A stretch of DNA of 64,000 nt, taken from NCBI RefSeq assembly GCF_000195335.1, contig NC_015387.1, positions 744,001-808,000 of the forward strand, written 5' to 3'. The position numbers and the translations under genes are program-made. Source of the stretch: Marinithermus hydrothermalis DSM 14884. Its GTDB lineage: Bacteria; Deinococcota; Deinococci; Deinococcales; Marinithermaceae. Below, one piece after another: positions 1-10,013 of the stretch. Every line of letters starts with the position of its first letter. The stretch's first letter is position 1. The notes under the pieces are model-generated. The model searched no databases and was not told where the DNA came from. It worked only from the letters and a program-made list of their open reading frames with translations.

Positions 1-320
1 TACTCATTCGCGCAGGGCACGGGGGGTTTGCAGGGAAAGAGCGCGAACCCCTCGACCTTCTGGGTGAGGTAGTGGGTGAGGCTGATCGTGCCTCCGATCA
101 CGGCAAGGGGTAGTACGTAACGGCGAACAGCGAAGTCCCCGTACCAGTTGGCGATCCCGAGGATCACGACGAGGGGGTACATCAGGATCCGCTGGTACCA
201 GCACAGCTCGCACGGTAGGAAGCGGCGCACCTCGGAGAAGTACAGGCTTCCGGAGGTGGCGACGATCGCGACGAGCCACGCGAAGGCAAGCAGGAAGGTG
301 TTGCGCTGATCTGTACTCAC
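1..320 (-). CDS. DsbB/BdbC-like disulfide bond formation protein, 3' end cut by window edge
   Basis: Reading leftwards from a GTG at 320 gives at least 106 residues, beginning VSTDQRNTFLLAFAWLV, and still open at base 1. It has hydrophobic helices, a C-E-L-C pair near residues 38-41 followed by WYQR, and a second cysteine pair (CKPPVPC) near the C-terminal end. This is the layout of the four-helix quinone-linked oxidase that re-oxidises a thioredoxin-like disulfide donor outside the membrane (DsbB/BdbC family). No DsbA/BdbD partner is in view. The frame is missed if only ATG starts are considered. The gene lies downstream of ftsY on the same strand with a 71-bp gap. Confidence 0.8.
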   Translation of the reverse strand, partial: MSTDQRNTFLLAFAWLVAIVATSGSLYFSEVRRFLPCELCWYQRILMYPLVVILGIANWYGDFAVRRYVLPLAVIGGTISLTHYLTQKVEGFALFPCKPPVPCANE

Positions 321-391
321 GCGAGCTATTCTTACCCGTCGAGGGGGAAGAGGGCAAGCGGGGAGGCCGGCGCGGCCGGGGCGGACCGCGC

Positions 392-1306
392 CTATCCCAA
401 AAGGGCCTCTACGAACTCCCCGGCGTCGAAGGGTTGGAGGTCGTCCGGCCCCTCACCCACGCCGATGAAACGGATGGGGACGCCCAGCTCCCGCACGATC
501 GGGACGAGCACGCCACCTTTCGCGGTGCCGTCGAGCTTGGTGACGATCACCCCCGTGAGCCCGACCGCTTCGTGAAACCGCTTCGCTTGTTGCAGGCCGT
601 TCTGTCCCGTCACCGCGTCCAACACGAGCCAGACCTCGCCGGGTTCGCCGGGATCTGCCTTGTCGATCGCCCGTTTGATCTTCTTCAGCTCCTCCATCAG
701 GTTGTGCTTGGTGTGCAGGCGGCCGGCGGTGTCCACAAAAAGCAAGTCGATCCCGCGCGCCTTGCGGGCCTGCGCGGCGTCAAAGGCGAGCGCGCCGGGG
801 TCCGACCCCTCCGGTCCCTGGATGACCGGAATGCCGAGCCGCTCGCCCCAAAGCCCCAGCTGGGCCCCGCCCGCCGCGCGGAAGGTGTCCCCCGCGCAGA
901 ACATCACGCTCCGGCCGTGCTGACGGTAGTACCGGCCGAGCTTCGCGATCGTAGTGGTCTTACCCACCCCGTTCACGCCCACCATCAGCACGACCCGGCC
1001 CTTGGGCTCCACCACGGCCTTCTTCGCGTTCGGCGTGAACCCCAGCTTCCGGAGCTTCGCCCGGCGAGCGTCCGGCTCGAGCTGCAGAACCAGGCTTTGC
1101 TTCACGGCCTCCCGGAGGTCCTTCTTCCCGGACTGACGCACCTCCTCCAGGATCTCCTGGGTGGCCTCCACCCCCACGTCCGCCGCGATCAGGGCGAACT
1201 CGAGCTCCTCGAGCACCTCCTCCGGGTCGCCGCCCCACGGCACGGCCTGCGCGATCGCCTGGCTCGTCTTTTTGAGGCCTTCCTTGAGGCGCTGGAACCA
1301 GCTCAT
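392..1306 (-). CDS. ftsY: Signal recognition particle receptor FtsY
   Basis: 304 residues; the SRP receptor GTPase that docks ribosome-SRP complexes at the membrane. The N-terminal helical N domain (about 1-95) is followed by the G domain: P-loop GVNGVGKTTT (110-119), DTFRAAGGAQL (140-150), DTAGR (192-196) and TKLDGTAKGG (256-265). A long acidic A domain is absent, as in other short thermophile FtsY proteins, so membrane binding probably relies on the N-terminal amphipathic helix (SWFQRLKEGLKK). The start codon overlaps the gltX stop by 4 bp (ATGA), so the two genes are translationally coupled. Identity is secure. Confidence 0.97.
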   Translation of the reverse strand: MSWFQRLKEGLKKTSQAIAQAVPWGGDPEEVLEELEFALIAADVGVEATQEILEEVRQSGKKDLREAVKQSLVLQLEPDARRAKLRKLGFTPNAKKAVVEPKGRVVLMVGVNGVGKTTTIAKLGRYYRQHGRSVMFCAGDTFRAAGGAQLGLWGERLGIPVIQGPEGSDPGALAFDAAQARKARGIDLLFVDTAGRLHTKHNLMEELKKIKRAIDKADPGEPGEVWLVLDAVTGQNGLQQAKRFHEAVGLTGVIVTKLDGTAKGGVLVPIVRELGVPIRFIGVGEGPDDLQPFDAGEFVEALLG

Positions 1307-2748
1307 GCCTCTTCCGCCTCCGCTGTTTGGATGGCTCGCTCGAGGCGCTTTAACACCCGGTCTTTACCCAAAAGCTCCAGCAGTTCGAACATGCCCGGGG
1401 ACTGGAGCGTGCCGGTTAGGGCCGCCCGTAGGGGCTGCATGACCGCGCCGGGCTTCGCGCCTTTCTCCGCGGCGTACCCGCGGATCAAGGGCTCGGTCAG
1501 TTCGGGGTCCATCTCCGGGAGGGTGCCCAGCCGCTCCTTGAGCTCGACCACGTACTCCAGCCCGGCCTTGAGCTTCTTGAGGGCCTTTTCCTCGAAGGGG
1601 TAGGCCTCGGTGAAGAAGTACCGGGCTTTTTCCACGAACTCCTCGAGGGTCTCGAAGCGGATGCGCATGGCCGCGACGACCCGCTGGAGGTACGCGTCCG
1701 AGCCCCACTCGAGCCCCGCCCGTTCGAGGAAGGGTTTGACGCGCTGGGTGAGGTCCTCGAGGGTGAGCACCTCGCGGATGTACTTGCCGTTCATCCACTT
1801 GAGCTTCTCGTAGTCGAAGACGGGCCCGCCGAGGGAGACGCGCTCCCAGCTGAAGGCCTCGATGAGCTCCTGGAGGGTGAAGATCTCCCGGCCGTCCGGC
1901 ATGGAGAACCCCATGAGGGAGAGGTAGTTCATGAGGGCTTCCGCGAGGATGCCCCGCTCGCGGTACCAGTCCACCGAGGTGTGCCCCGTGCGTTTGGAGA
2001 GTTTGGCCCCGCCGGGCGCGCGGAGGAGGGGCATGTGGTACCACAGGGGTGCCTCCCAGCCGAACGCTTGGTACAGCAGCACGTGGATCGGGGTGGAGAC
2101 CAGCCACTCCTCGCCGCGGATCACGTCCGTGACGCCCATCAGGTGGTCGTCCACCACGTTCGCGAGGTGGTAGGTGGGGAACCCGTCCGACTTGAGAAGC
2201 ACGACGTCCGGCACCTCGGCGTGGTCGTAGGTGACGAGGCCGCGCAGCTCGTCCTTCACCACCGTCTGGCCGGGGCGCGGTACCTTGAGGCGCACCACGT
2301 GGGGCTCGCCGGCCTTGGCGCGGGCCTCGGCCTCCTCAGGGGGGATATGGCGGCAGTGCCCGTCGTAGCCCAGGGGCAGGCCCCTCTTCTTTTGCTCCTC
2401 CCGCAGGGCCTCGAGCCGCTCGGGGGTGCAAAAACAACGGTACGCCGCGCCCGTCTCGATCAGCTTGGCCGCGTGCGCCTGGTAGATCGCGGTGCGCTCG
2501 GACTGGCGGTAAGGGCCGTTCGGACCGCCGATGTCGGTGCCCTCGTCGTAGTCCAGGCCAAGCCAGCGGATCATCTCCTGGATGCGGGCCTCGGCCCCCT
2601 CCACGTACCGGTTGCGGTCGGTGTCCTCGATACGGACGATGAACTTTCCGTTGTTCTTGCGGGCCCAGACGTAATTGAAAATCGCGATGTACGCCGTGCC
2701 TACGTGCGGATCGCCGGTCGGGCTGGGTGCGATGCGCGTCGTCACCAT
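1303..2748 (-). CDS. gltX: Glutamyl-tRNA synthetase
   Basis: 481 residues, class I aminoacyl-tRNA synthetase charging tRNA-Glu. The HIGH-type motif appears as HVGT (15-18) after PSPTGDP, and the KMSKS-type loop as KLSKR (249-253). Length matches bacterial GluRS (about 470-490). Residues 106-134 keep C106 and C108 of the zinc-site region seen in many GluRS. The start at 2748 is preceded by a TAGAAT box with an 8-nt gap, so the message is probably leaderless; no Shine-Dalgarno sequence is visible. The gene is followed by ftsY with a 4-bp overlap. Confidence 0.97.
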   Translation of the reverse strand: MVTTRIAPSPTGDPHVGTAYIAIFNYVWARKNNGKFIVRIEDTDRNRYVEGAEARIQEMIRWLGLDYDEGTDIGGPNGPYRQSERTAIYQAHAAKLIETGAAYRCFCTPERLEALREEQKKRGLPLGYDGHCRHIPPEEAEARAKAGEPHVVRLKVPRPGQTVVKDELRGLVTYDHAEVPDVVLLKSDGFPTYHLANVVDDHLMGVTDVIRGEEWLVSTPIHVLLYQAFGWEAPLWYHMPLLRAPGGAKLSKRTGHTSVDWYRERGILAEALMNYLSLMGFSMPDGREIFTLQELIEAFSWERVSLGGPVFDYEKLKWMNGKYIREVLTLEDLTQRVKPFLERAGLEWGSDAYLQRVVAAMRIRFETLEEFVEKARYFFTEAYPFEEKALKKLKAGLEYVVELKERLGTLPEMDPELTEPLIRGYAAEKGAKPGAVMQPLRAALTGTLQSPGMFELLELLGKDRVLKRLERAIQTAEAEEA

Positions 2749-2756
2749 ACCCGATC

Positions 2757-2762
2757 ATTCTA
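2757..2762 (-). promoter_or_regulatory. -10 box of gltX-ftsY, leaderless type
   Basis: TAGAAT on the minus strand lies 8 nt before the gltX ATG with no ribosome binding site between them. This fits the TANNNT-to-start spacing seen at many genes in this window. Confidence 0.55.
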
Positions 2763-2767
2763 CCCGT

Positions 2768-3568
2768 CTAGGCGGCGCTTAGGAGCGTGAGCAGCGCCAA
2801 AGCCCAGAGGAGGGGGGTGAAGTACCGGAAGTGGCCGGCCTCGAGGACGCCGAACAGAAGCCGCATTCCGAGGAGGCCGAAGACGAATGCGGAGAGGAAC
2901 GCGCCGAACAGCGGGCCCCACGGGACCTTCCCGACGCCTTCCTGGATCCCGAGCAGCATCGCGCCGAGGGAGACCAGGGTGTACATCAGGAAGCTGAAGC
3001 GCGCCGCGAAGCTAGGGGAGAGCCCCCGGCCGAGCAACACCGCGATCGTGCTGCCGCTACGCGAGATGCCCGGGACGAGGGCCAGGGCCTGGGCGAGTCC
3101 CGCAAGCAGCGCGTCCCAGAAGGTCATGGCGTCTGCGGTGCGCTTCGGGCCGCCCTGTGGCGGGACCAAAAGGAGCAGGGTCCCGGTGATAAAGAACCCT
3201 ACCGCGGCCACACGGGGGGTGTTGAGCGCCTCGAAGACCGGAGCGAGCACTAGCCCTAAAAGCGCGGCGGGTAGGGTGGCGAGGAAAAGCCAGAGCATCA
3301 GCCGCCACCCCTCCTCGTGGCGTGCCTGAGAGGCGGTGAGGCCGCGCGCGAACCCGCGCGCTACGGTGGTGATCTCACGGCGCAGGACCCAGGCCGCGGC
3401 GAGGAAGGTGCCGCTGTTGGTGGCCAGATCCACCCAAAGCGGCAGGCGCTCGAGGTCGAAGAGAAAATGGTTTCCCAGGACGAGGAACCCGCTGGAGGAG
3501 ATCGGCAGGAACTCGGTGAACCCTTGGATGGCGCCGAGGACGATCGCGCGGAGGAGCTCGAGGTCCAT
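2768..3568 (-). CDS. uppP: Undecaprenyl-diphosphatase UppP (BacA family)
   Basis: 266 residues, multi-pass membrane protein. It dephosphorylates undecaprenyl diphosphate to recycle the lipid carrier for peptidoglycan and other envelope polymers. Two family signatures are visible: QGFTEFLPISSSG at 15-27 (Glu-rich motif plus the PISSSG loop) and PGISRSG at 166-172, the re-entrant loop carrying the catalytic Arg. About eight hydrophobic segments and normal family length. It ends 20 bp before the gltX start on the same strand, but gltX has its own promoter box. A TAGAAT box lies 10 nt upstream of the ATG. Confidence 0.95.
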   Translation of the reverse strand: MDLELLRAIVLGAIQGFTEFLPISSSGFLVLGNHFLFDLERLPLWVDLATNSGTFLAAAWVLRREITTVARGFARGLTASQARHEEGWRLMLWLFLATLPAALLGLVLAPVFEALNTPRVAAVGFFITGTLLLLVPPQGGPKRTADAMTFWDALLAGLAQALALVPGISRSGSTIAVLLGRGLSPSFAARFSFLMYTLVSLGAMLLGIQEGVGKVPWGPLFGAFLSAFVFGLLGMRLLFGVLEAGHFRYFTPLLWALALLTLLSAA

Positions 3569-3610
3569 ACAGGTTCGGATTCTACCCCAGCCCGCGCTCG
3601 AAACGAAAAA

Positions 3611-3632
3611 ACCGGCCCCCGCGGGGGCCGGT
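3611..3632 (-). terminator. Rho-independent terminator of rplM-rpsI
   Basis: The inverted repeat ACCGGCCCCCG/CGGGGGCCGGT is a perfect palindrome. Read on the minus strand it is followed directly by a T-run (TTTTTTCGTTT), just after the rpsI stop. The T-run on that strand only shows that it serves rpsI. Confidence 0.9.
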
Positions 3633-3648
3633 GCGGGACGGATGGGGG

Positions 3649-4041
3649 TTAGCGCTTGGAGTACTGCGGCGCGCGGCGGGCCTTGTGCTTACCGTACTTC
3701 TTGCGCTCGACCTCACGGGCGTCGCGGGTGAGCAGCCCTGCCGGCTTGAGCTTGGCGCGCAGGTCGGCGTCGTACTGCAGGAGGGCGCGGGCCAGGCCGA
3801 GCTTGATTGCGTCGATCTGGCCGCTCTTGCCCCCGCCCTTGACGGTGATGTAGAGGTCGAAGCGACCCATCAGGCCCGTCACGCGCAGAGGCTCGAGGGC
3901 CGAGACGGCCTTGATGATGCCGCGGAAGTAGTCCTGGAAGTCCTGCTTGTTGACGGTGATCTTGCCGTCACCGGGCCGCAGGAAGACGCGGGCCACGGCG
4001 GTTTTGCGCCGGCCGGTGCCGTAGTACTGCTCCAACGCCAT
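3649..4041 (-). CDS. rpsI: 30S ribosomal protein S9
   Basis: 130 residues, full length. Begins [21 protein letters not shown] and ends in the basic [11 protein letters not shown] tail that reaches the P-site tRNA. Contains the conserved [19 protein letters not shown] block. The ATG overlaps the rplM stop by one base (TAATG), so S9 is translated by re-initiation after L13. A strong terminator follows. Confidence 0.98.
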   Translation of the reverse strand: MALEQYYGTGRRKTAVARVFLRPGDGKITVNKQDFQDYFRGIIKAVSALEPLRVTGLMGRFDLYITVKGGGKSGQIDAIKLGLARALLQYDADLRAKLKPAGLLTRDAREVERKKYGKHKARRAPQYSKR

Positions 4042-4475
4042 TACTTAACCTCCAGTTCGAGCTTCTCGGGCTTTTGGGCTGCGTGCGGGTGGGTGGGGCC
4101 GGCGTAGACCTTGAGCCGCTTGAGCATCCGCCGCCCCAGGGGGCCCTTGGGCAGCATGCCTTTGACCGCGTGCTGCAGGACCCGCTCGGGGTGCTTCTTC
4201 AGCATCTCCCCGACCGGGATCTTGCGCAGGCCGCCCGGGTACCCCGAGTACCGGGTGTAGTACTTGTCGGTGAGCTTCTTCCCGGTGAGCCGCACCTTCT
4301 CAGCGTTGATCACCACCACGAAATCCCCCGTGAGCATGTTGGGGGTGTACTCGGGGCGGTGCTTGCCGCGGAGGATCTTGGCGATCTCGCTGGCGAGCCG
4401 CCCCAGGGTCTTACCCTCCGCATCGATCAGAACCCACTTGGGTTCGATATTTTTCGGTACGTACGTCTTGAACAC
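4041..4475 (-). CDS. rplM: 50S ribosomal protein L13
   Basis: 144 residues from a GTG at 4475 ([19 protein letters not shown]). The open frame runs on upstream into IS-A, but the family N-terminus and the promoter at 4559-4588 fix the start here. The conserved [21 protein letters not shown] and [20 protein letters not shown] blocks are present. First gene of the rplM-rpsI operon, with about 75 nt of 5' leader. IS-A sits immediately upstream of the promoter and leaves it intact. Confidence 0.97.
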   Translation of the reverse strand: MFKTYVPKNIEPKWVLIDAEGKTLGRLASEIAKILRGKHRPEYTPNMLTGDFVVVINAEKVRLTGKKLTDKYYTRYSGYPGGLRKIPVGEMLKKHPERVLQHAVKGMLPKGPLGRRMLKRLKVYAGPTHPHAAQKPEKLELEVK

Positions 4476-4558
4476 AGCGCGCCTCCAGCTCTCGGGGTCT
4501 CCTTCCGCCTGCGGGGCGATCGGGGTTGGGGGACCCCACAGACAGAACACCAGCGAGA

Positions 4559-4588
4559 AGTATACCACAAGGGGAAGACGAGAGCCAA
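4559..4588 (-). promoter_or_regulatory. Sigma-A type promoter of rplM-rpsI
   Basis: On the minus strand a TTGGCT -35 (4583-4588) and TATACT -10 (4559-4564) are separated by 18 bp. The IS-A target duplication begins 7 bp further upstream, at 4596. Confidence 0.7.
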
Positions 4589-4603
4589 GGCGTTGGGGTT
4601 TCG

Positions 4604-5750
4604 GGGTCATGTAAAAAACTCGGTTGAGTAAGAGGGGAGCCCTTAGTCTGGTTCTGCCATGAAGCCGACTGAGGGCTCCCCGAGCTCCATCGTACCCTGT
4701 CCCCACTGCGGAGCCACCCGTGAGGAGAGCGGGGGCTACCGCAGACGCAAGCTGCGCACCTTTCGGGGCATCCAGGAAGTCAGAGTCAAACGGATCCGCT
4801 GCGCCCAATGCAAGCGCCAGAAACGAGCTCTCTACCCGGAGGACTGCCCTAGAAGCCGCTGGTACGCGATCTCCATCCAGGAGCACTTCCTCATCCTCGC
4901 AAGCCATCGCGCCCCTGAAAGCGTCCAAAACGATCTCGCCAAGAACCTGGGCTTCCCCCTCACCCGTCCCACCCGCCTCCGCTGGCTCAGGTCCGCGGGG
5001 GCCAGGGCCAAACGGCTCCTTCAGCGGGAGAACCGTCTTCTCCGAGGGCGGGTGTACTGGGGGAGTGTGGATGAATGGGCCTTTGGCCGGGGCCCCAAGG
5101 GGTACGGGTACCTTTACTTTGAGGCTTGGACGGGTTGCCCGCTGTGGGGAGACCTTGGCCATCGGCGGCGTTACGAGCGGGTGCGGGAGCTCCTTTGGAG
5201 GTTACCTCCAAGGCTGGGGGTGGTTTCGGACGGGGCGCAGGAGGTAGGGGAGGCGTTGGGCTGGTTGGGGCGGAGGCTGCTTTGGGCCCGGTGCGCTTTC
5301 CACCTGATGCGGGAGGTACGGGCCAAGGTGGACCGGAAGGCGTGGGGGGAGATACGGGAGGGTCTGAGGGTGCTGCGGGGGCTTGGGCCTGGGGAGAGGG
5401 AGGCGTTCTTTTGGAAGGAGCTTCTGCCCCGGTGGGGTAAGGCCTTGGAGGGCTGGGTGCGGGCTTGGGAGGGGTTGCAGGAGGCTTGGGGGGCCGAGGT
5501 ACCGCCTCCTTGGACAAACAACGTGGCGGAGGTAGGGCATGGGCGATTGTGGCGGCGGCGCAGGCGGAGGGTGTTGCGGAGCCTGGAGGTGGGGGAATCC
5601 TGGTTGATGGTGGGGCTTTACCGGATGCGGCATCGGCGGATTGGGGAAAAGAGCCCCTGGGAAAGGCTTACGGGAACTCTTTCCCCAGAGTGCTGGTGGA
5701 GGCCCCTGGTGGGGAGGATAAAAGGGTCAACCGACTTTTTTACATGAGTC
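4604..5750 (+). mobile_element. Insertion sequence IS-A, copy 1 (simple copy)
   Basis: A 1,147-bp element with imperfect terminal inverted repeats of about 24 bp (21 of 24 match; shared core TCATGTAAAAAA). It is flanked by a perfect 8-bp target duplication GGGTTTCG at 4596-4603 and 5751-5758. It holds one transposase gene. The same element, carrying a second IS, recurs at 22414-24758 and 31968-34311. The sequence lacks the CTCGAG hexamer that is very frequent in neighbouring genes, which suggests foreign origin. An 8-bp duplication fits the IS256, IS1595 or ISH6 groups; I cannot name the family with certainty. Confidence 0.95.
4659..5747 (+). CDS. IS-A transposase (zinc-ribbon DDE type), copy 1
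   Basis: 362 residues. A zinc ribbon at the N-terminus (C14, C17, C48, C51) is followed by a likely DDE catalytic core: D138 (SVDEW), D191 (VVSDG) and E291 ([10 protein letters not shown]). [10 protein letters not shown] at 211-220 recalls the C-x2-H element of mutator/IS256-like transposases. The reading frame ends inside the right terminal repeat (GSTDFFT). It looks intact. It differs from the two other copies at residue 6 (Gly here, Asp in both others), so it is the more distant relative. Confidence 0.9.
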   Translation: MKPTEGSPSSIVPCPHCGATREESGGYRRRKLRTFRGIQEVRVKRIRCAQCKRQKRALYPEDCPRSRWYAISIQEHFLILASHRAPESVQNDLAKNLGFPLTRPTRLRWLRSAGARAKRLLQRENRLLRGRVYWGSVDEWAFGRGPKGYGYLYFEAWTGCPLWGDLGHRRRYERVRELLWRLPPRLGVVSDGAQEVGEALGWLGRRLLWARCAFHLMREVRAKVDRKAWGEIREGLRVLRGLGPGEREAFFWKELLPRWGKALEGWVRAWEGLQEAWGAEVPPPWTNNVAEVGHGRLWRRRRRRVLRSLEVGESWLMVGLYRMRHRRIGEKSPWERLTGTLSPECWWRPLVGRIKGSTDFFT

Positions 5751-5832
5751 GGGTTTCGCGTGCTAATCGCTTTCTTGGCCAGTTATCAGAAGAACCAGGG
5801 GGATGGACCTTCTATGGATTCAGAACCGGCGC

Positions 5833-5838
5833 TAGAAT
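5833..5838 (+). promoter_or_regulatory. -10 box upstream of the 183-residue membrane protein
   Basis: TAGAAT lies 12 nt before the ATG at 5851. No clear -35 can be assigned. The 5759-5832 stretch between IS-A and this box shows no gene. Confidence 0.4.
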
Positions 5839-5850
5839 GGACCCATAGGC

Positions 5851-6402
5851 ATGCAGCGCTTCTCCTTTCCCTGGACCCGGGTAGAGCGCGGGGCGGGAGT
5901 CCTCGCGGTGGTCGCGGTGGGCGTGCTGCAAGGCGGACTGACCTGGCGTTTGGTGCGCCTGGCCCACGCTGCGAACCTCACCTTCCCCGAGCTGCTCAAT
6001 ACCGTGCCGGAGGTGCGGGTGCCGTACGCGCTGAGCTGGTTCGCGGCGTTTGCGGTGGTGTACGCGGTATGGGCCGGCGCGGCCACGCGCAGCCGCACCG
6101 TTTTGGAGGTGGGGGAGGCGGGCTTGCGCTTTGTGCGGCCGGGGCTTCCGGTCCTCGGACTGGGCGCGCGGGAGGTGCGCCTCGAGCCGGGCGCGGTGAC
6201 GCGGCTTGTGCTGGAGGATTACGGGATGCGCGCCCGGTTTTGGCTCGAGGCGGAGGGGGTGCGCTTCGCGGTGCCGCTCGAGGCTGGGGTGGCGGAGGGC
6301 GGGTCGGAGGGGACGCGCGGGGGGCGCGACTGGGAGCGGCACCCGTTGGTTCAGCTGGTGGTGGCGCGAACGGGGGGGCGGCTCGAGGTGAAGCGGAGGT
6401 GA
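5851..6402 (+). CDS. Hypothetical membrane protein
   Basis: 183 residues, not recognised. Two hydrophobic helices (about 12-32 and 62-80) are followed by a soluble domain rich in beta-strand pattern (TVLEVGEAGLRFVRPG onward). The arrangement of two helices then a beta-rich region resembles PH-like (bPH) membrane proteins, but this is only a structural guess. It ends 3 bp before the pterin dehydratase gene, so the two are probably co-transcribed. Confidence 0.7.
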   Translation: MQRFSFPWTRVERGAGVLAVVAVGVLQGGLTWRLVRLAHAANLTFPELLNTVPEVRVPYALSWFAAFAVVYAVWAGAATRSRTVLEVGEAGLRFVRPGLPVLGLGAREVRLEPGAVTRLVLEDYGMRARFWLEAEGVRFAVPLEAGVAEGGSEGTRGGRDWERHPLVQLVVARTGGRLEVKRR

Positions 6403-6405
6403 GGG

Positions 6406-6711
6406 ATGCGGAGGTTGACGCGGGAGGAGATCGCGGCGGGCCTTGAGGGGCTTGAGGGGTGGGCGCTGGTGGCGGATCGGGTGGAGAAGACCTTTGGGTT
6501 CGCTAGTTACGCGGACGGGGTGGCGTTCGCGTTGCGGGTGGCGCTTTTGGCGGAGCGGATGGACCACCATCCGGACGCCCTGACGATCGGGTGGAAGCGG
6601 GTGGTGGTGGCGTACGTGACGCACTCCGTGGGCGGGGTGACGGAGCGGGATCTGGAGGCGGCGCGGCAGGTGGAGACAGTCTACGCACGGATGTTCGCCC
6701 CCAATGGTTGA
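6406..6711 (+). CDS. Pterin-4a-carbinolamine dehydratase (PCD/DCoH family)
   Basis: 101 residues, the usual family length. The PCD motif is complete: MDHHP (H54, H55) followed by W63 and H73 (YVTHSVGG), then D82. The enzyme dehydrates 4a-hydroxytetrahydropterin to quinonoid dihydropterin. No aromatic amino acid hydroxylase is nearby. In bacteria without one, the protein is thought to serve molybdopterin or other pterin metabolism; which applies here is unknown. Its stop codon lies inside the -35 box of the argG promoter. Confidence 0.93.
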   Translation: MRRLTREEIAAGLEGLEGWALVADRVEKTFGFASYADGVAFALRVALLAERMDHHPDALTIGWKRVVVAYVTHSVGGVTERDLEAARQVETVYARMFAPNG

Positions 6712-6737
6712 CTAAAGTAGCAAATTGGTCGTATACT
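6708..6737 (+). promoter_or_regulatory. Promoter of the argGH leader
   Basis: TTGACT (6708-6713) and TATACT (6732-6737), 18-bp spacing. The -35 overlaps the stop codon of the pterin dehydratase gene. Transcription should begin near 6744-6748, so the transcript carries a leader of roughly 110 nt before argG. Confidence 0.75.
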
Positions 6738-6747
6738 TATGCGCGAG

Positions 6748-6825
6748 ATGTGGGGGGAGGAACGACGACCCCAGTGACGGAACCCAAGGGACAGGTGCCC
6801 ATCAGGGCGGGGCCTGTCCCCGCCC
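6748..6825 (+). promoter_or_regulatory. Candidate arginine attenuator leader of argGH
   Basis: A nine-codon open frame (6748-6777, MWGEERRPQ) begins at the predicted transcript start and has tandem CGA Arg codons at 6763-6768. An in-frame ATG at 6739 would add another Arg codon but lies upstream of the likely start site. After it come two competing hairpins. Strand 6788-6795 (GGGACAGG) is exactly complementary to 6813-6820 (CCTGTCCC), extended by CCC/GGG across a 2-nt bulge. Strand 6805-6812 (GGGCGGGG) pairs perfectly with 6818-6825 and is followed by CCTTCTCTT, a weak terminator tail. The two folds share 6810-6820 and exclude each other. A ribosome stalled on the Arg codons would leave 6788-6795 free; one at the stop codon would cover it. 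Function is inferred. Confidence 0.5.
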
Positions 6826-6857
6826 CTTCTCTTGCGAACGCGAAGAGGTGAAACTGC

Positions 6858-8050
<1,193 letters not shown>

Positions 8051-8054
<4 letters not shown>

Positions 8055-9463
8055 GCCAGCACCCCCAAAAACCCTGGGGCGGCCGGTTCGCCGAGGCGCT
8101 GGACCGGCTCGCCGAGGCCTTCAATAACTCCCTGGCCTTCGACCGGCGGCTCGTCCTGGAGGACCTCGAGGCCTCCCTCGCCCACGCGGAGATGCTCGAG
8201 CGGCAGGGCATCCTCACGCCGGAGGAGGGCGCGCGGATTCGCGAGGGCCTCGAGCGGATCCGAGAGGAGGTCCTAGCGGGCACCTTCCCCTGGCGGGAGG
8301 CCTACGAGGACGTGCACATGAACGTCGAGGCCCGCCTGATCGAGCTCGTGGGCGAGGCTGGAGGGAAGCTGCACACGGCCCGCAGCCGGAACGATCAGGT
8401 GGCGACCGACCTCCGGCTTTGGCTGAGGCGGGAGCTCGGCGAGGTCCTCCAAGCGCAGGCCGCGCTGCGCCGGGCGCTGGTCGCTGAGGCGGAGCGGCAC
8501 CTGGGCGTGGTCCTCCCCGGGTACACCCACCTCCAGCGCGCCCAGCCCATCCTGCTCTCCCACTGGTTCCTGGCCTACTACGAGATGCTCACGCGGGATG
8601 CAGGCCGGGTGCAAGACGCCCTGCGGCGCATGAACGAGTCCCCCCTCGGAGCCGCGGCCCTCGCGGGCACCGGTTTCCCCATTGACCGGCACTACACCGC
8701 GGCGCGCCTGGGGTTCACGCGGCCCATGGCGAACTCCATCGACGCGGTCGCGAGCCGGGACTTCGTCCTCGAGGCCCTCAGCGCGTTGGCGATCGGGCAG
8801 GTGCACCTCTCGCGGCTCGCGGAGGAGCTCGTGCTGTACTCGAGCTTCGAGTTCGGGTTCGTGGAACTCCCCGACGCCTTCGCGACGGGCAGCTCGATCA
8901 TGCCGCAGAAGAAGAACCCGGACATTCCCGAGCTCGTGCGGGGCAAGGCCGGGCGGGTCGTGGGGAGTTTGGTGGCCCTCCTCACCGCGGTCAAGGGTTT
9001 ACCCCTCGCCTATAACAAGGACCTTCAGGAGGACAAGGAGCCCCTCTTTGACGCGGTGGACACCTACAAGGCCTCGCTCCGCCTCCTCGCCGCGATGCTG
9101 CCCCAGCTCAAGTGGCGGCCCGAGGTCATGCGCCGCGCCGCGACGAGCGGCTACGCCCTCGCCACCGACCTGGCCGATTACCTGGCCCGCAAGGGCCTGC
9201 CGTTCCGTGAGGCGCACCGCGTCGTGGGCCGCATGGTGCGGGAACTTCACGCGCAGGGACGGGAGCTCGAGACCCTGACCCTGGAAGAGCTCCAGCGCTA
9301 CCACCCCCTCTTTGCGGCGGACGCGTTGGAACTCTTGGACCTCGAGGCGGCCCTGAAGAGCCGGGCTTCGTACGGCGGCACCGCGCCCGAGCGGGTGGCG
9401 GAGCAGATCCAAGCGGCGAAGGCCGCGCTGGGGGGAGAGGACGATGGTGCAGGCGGGATTTGA
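8051..9463 (+). CDS. argH: Argininosuccinate lyase
   Basis: 470 residues, fumarase/aspartase superfamily. Splits argininosuccinate into arginine and fumarate. The superfamily signature [11 protein letters not shown] contains the catalytic Ser, and [12 protein letters not shown] and the THLQRAQP His block are also present. Coupled to argG by an ATGA overlap. The C-terminal 20 bp overlap the start of the acetyltransferase gene. Confidence 0.98.
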
Positions 9464-9983
9464 GGCGGCGGGACTGCCCGAGGTGCGCCGGGACGCGGCG
9501 GTGGAGCTGCGCAAGGCGCGGGTGGGGGATGTGGAGGCCATCCACCGGCTCATCGGGTTCTGGGCAGAGAAGGGTCTGATGCTTTCCCGGAGCCGCGACC
9601 ACCTCTACGAGCACCTCCGCGATTTCTTCGTGCTCGAGGACGAGGACGGGCACGTGGTGGGCGTGGCGGGGCTGCACGTGCTGTGGAAGGACCTGGCCGA
9701 GGTCCGGGGGCTCGCGGTGCACCCGGGCCGTCAGGGGCACGGGCTCGGGCGGTGGCTGGTCCTGGCCTGCGAGCGGGAGGCGCGGGACCTAGGGGTGCCG
9801 CGGGTCTTCGCCTGGACGCTCCAGGTGGGGTTCTTCACCGCTTTAGGGTACCGGGTCACCACGCGCGAGCACCTGCCGCCCAAGGTGTGGAGCGAGTGCA
9901 ACGCCTGCCCTTTCTACGAGAACTGTCGGGAGATCGCGGTGATCAAGACCCTCTCCCTGGACACGCTGCGGGCCGCTGGATAG
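9444..9983 (+). CDS. GNAT acetyltransferase, probable short N-acetylglutamate synthase
   Basis: 179 residues, single GNAT domain: acetyl-CoA loop [14 protein letters not shown] follows a beta strand (EVRGLAV), and [14 protein letters not shown] is a typical GNAT C-terminal segment. It closes with a [10 protein letters not shown] cysteine cluster. A stand-alone GNAT right after argH, overlapping it by 20 bp, matches the ArgA-like domain that is fused to ArgH in some marine gammaproteobacteria. I therefore infer N-acetylglutamate synthesis, the first arginine step. The alternative is an unrelated acetyltransferase. Confidence 0.75.
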   Translation: MVQAGFEAAGLPEVRRDAAVELRKARVGDVEAIHRLIGFWAEKGLMLSRSRDHLYEHLRDFFVLEDEDGHVVGVAGLHVLWKDLAEVRGLAVHPGRQGHGLGRWLVLACEREARDLGVPRVFAWTLQVGFFTALGYRVTTREHLPPKVWSECNACPFYENCREIAVIKTLSLDTLRAAG

Positions 9984-10013
9984 ACTGGTGGGTGGGTCCC
10001 CCACGGAGGGAAG

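Noticed and set aside
4-357. 117-codon plus-strand-like and minus-strand open frames at the left edge
   Set aside because: The frame starting with ATG has no protein character; the overlapping GTG-started frame on the minus strand has DsbB cysteine motifs and hydrophobic helices.
4041-5162. 373-residue open frame extending L13 upstream into IS-A
   Set aside because: The L13 family N-terminus and a promoter place the start at GTG 4475; the rest is the antisense of the transposase gene.
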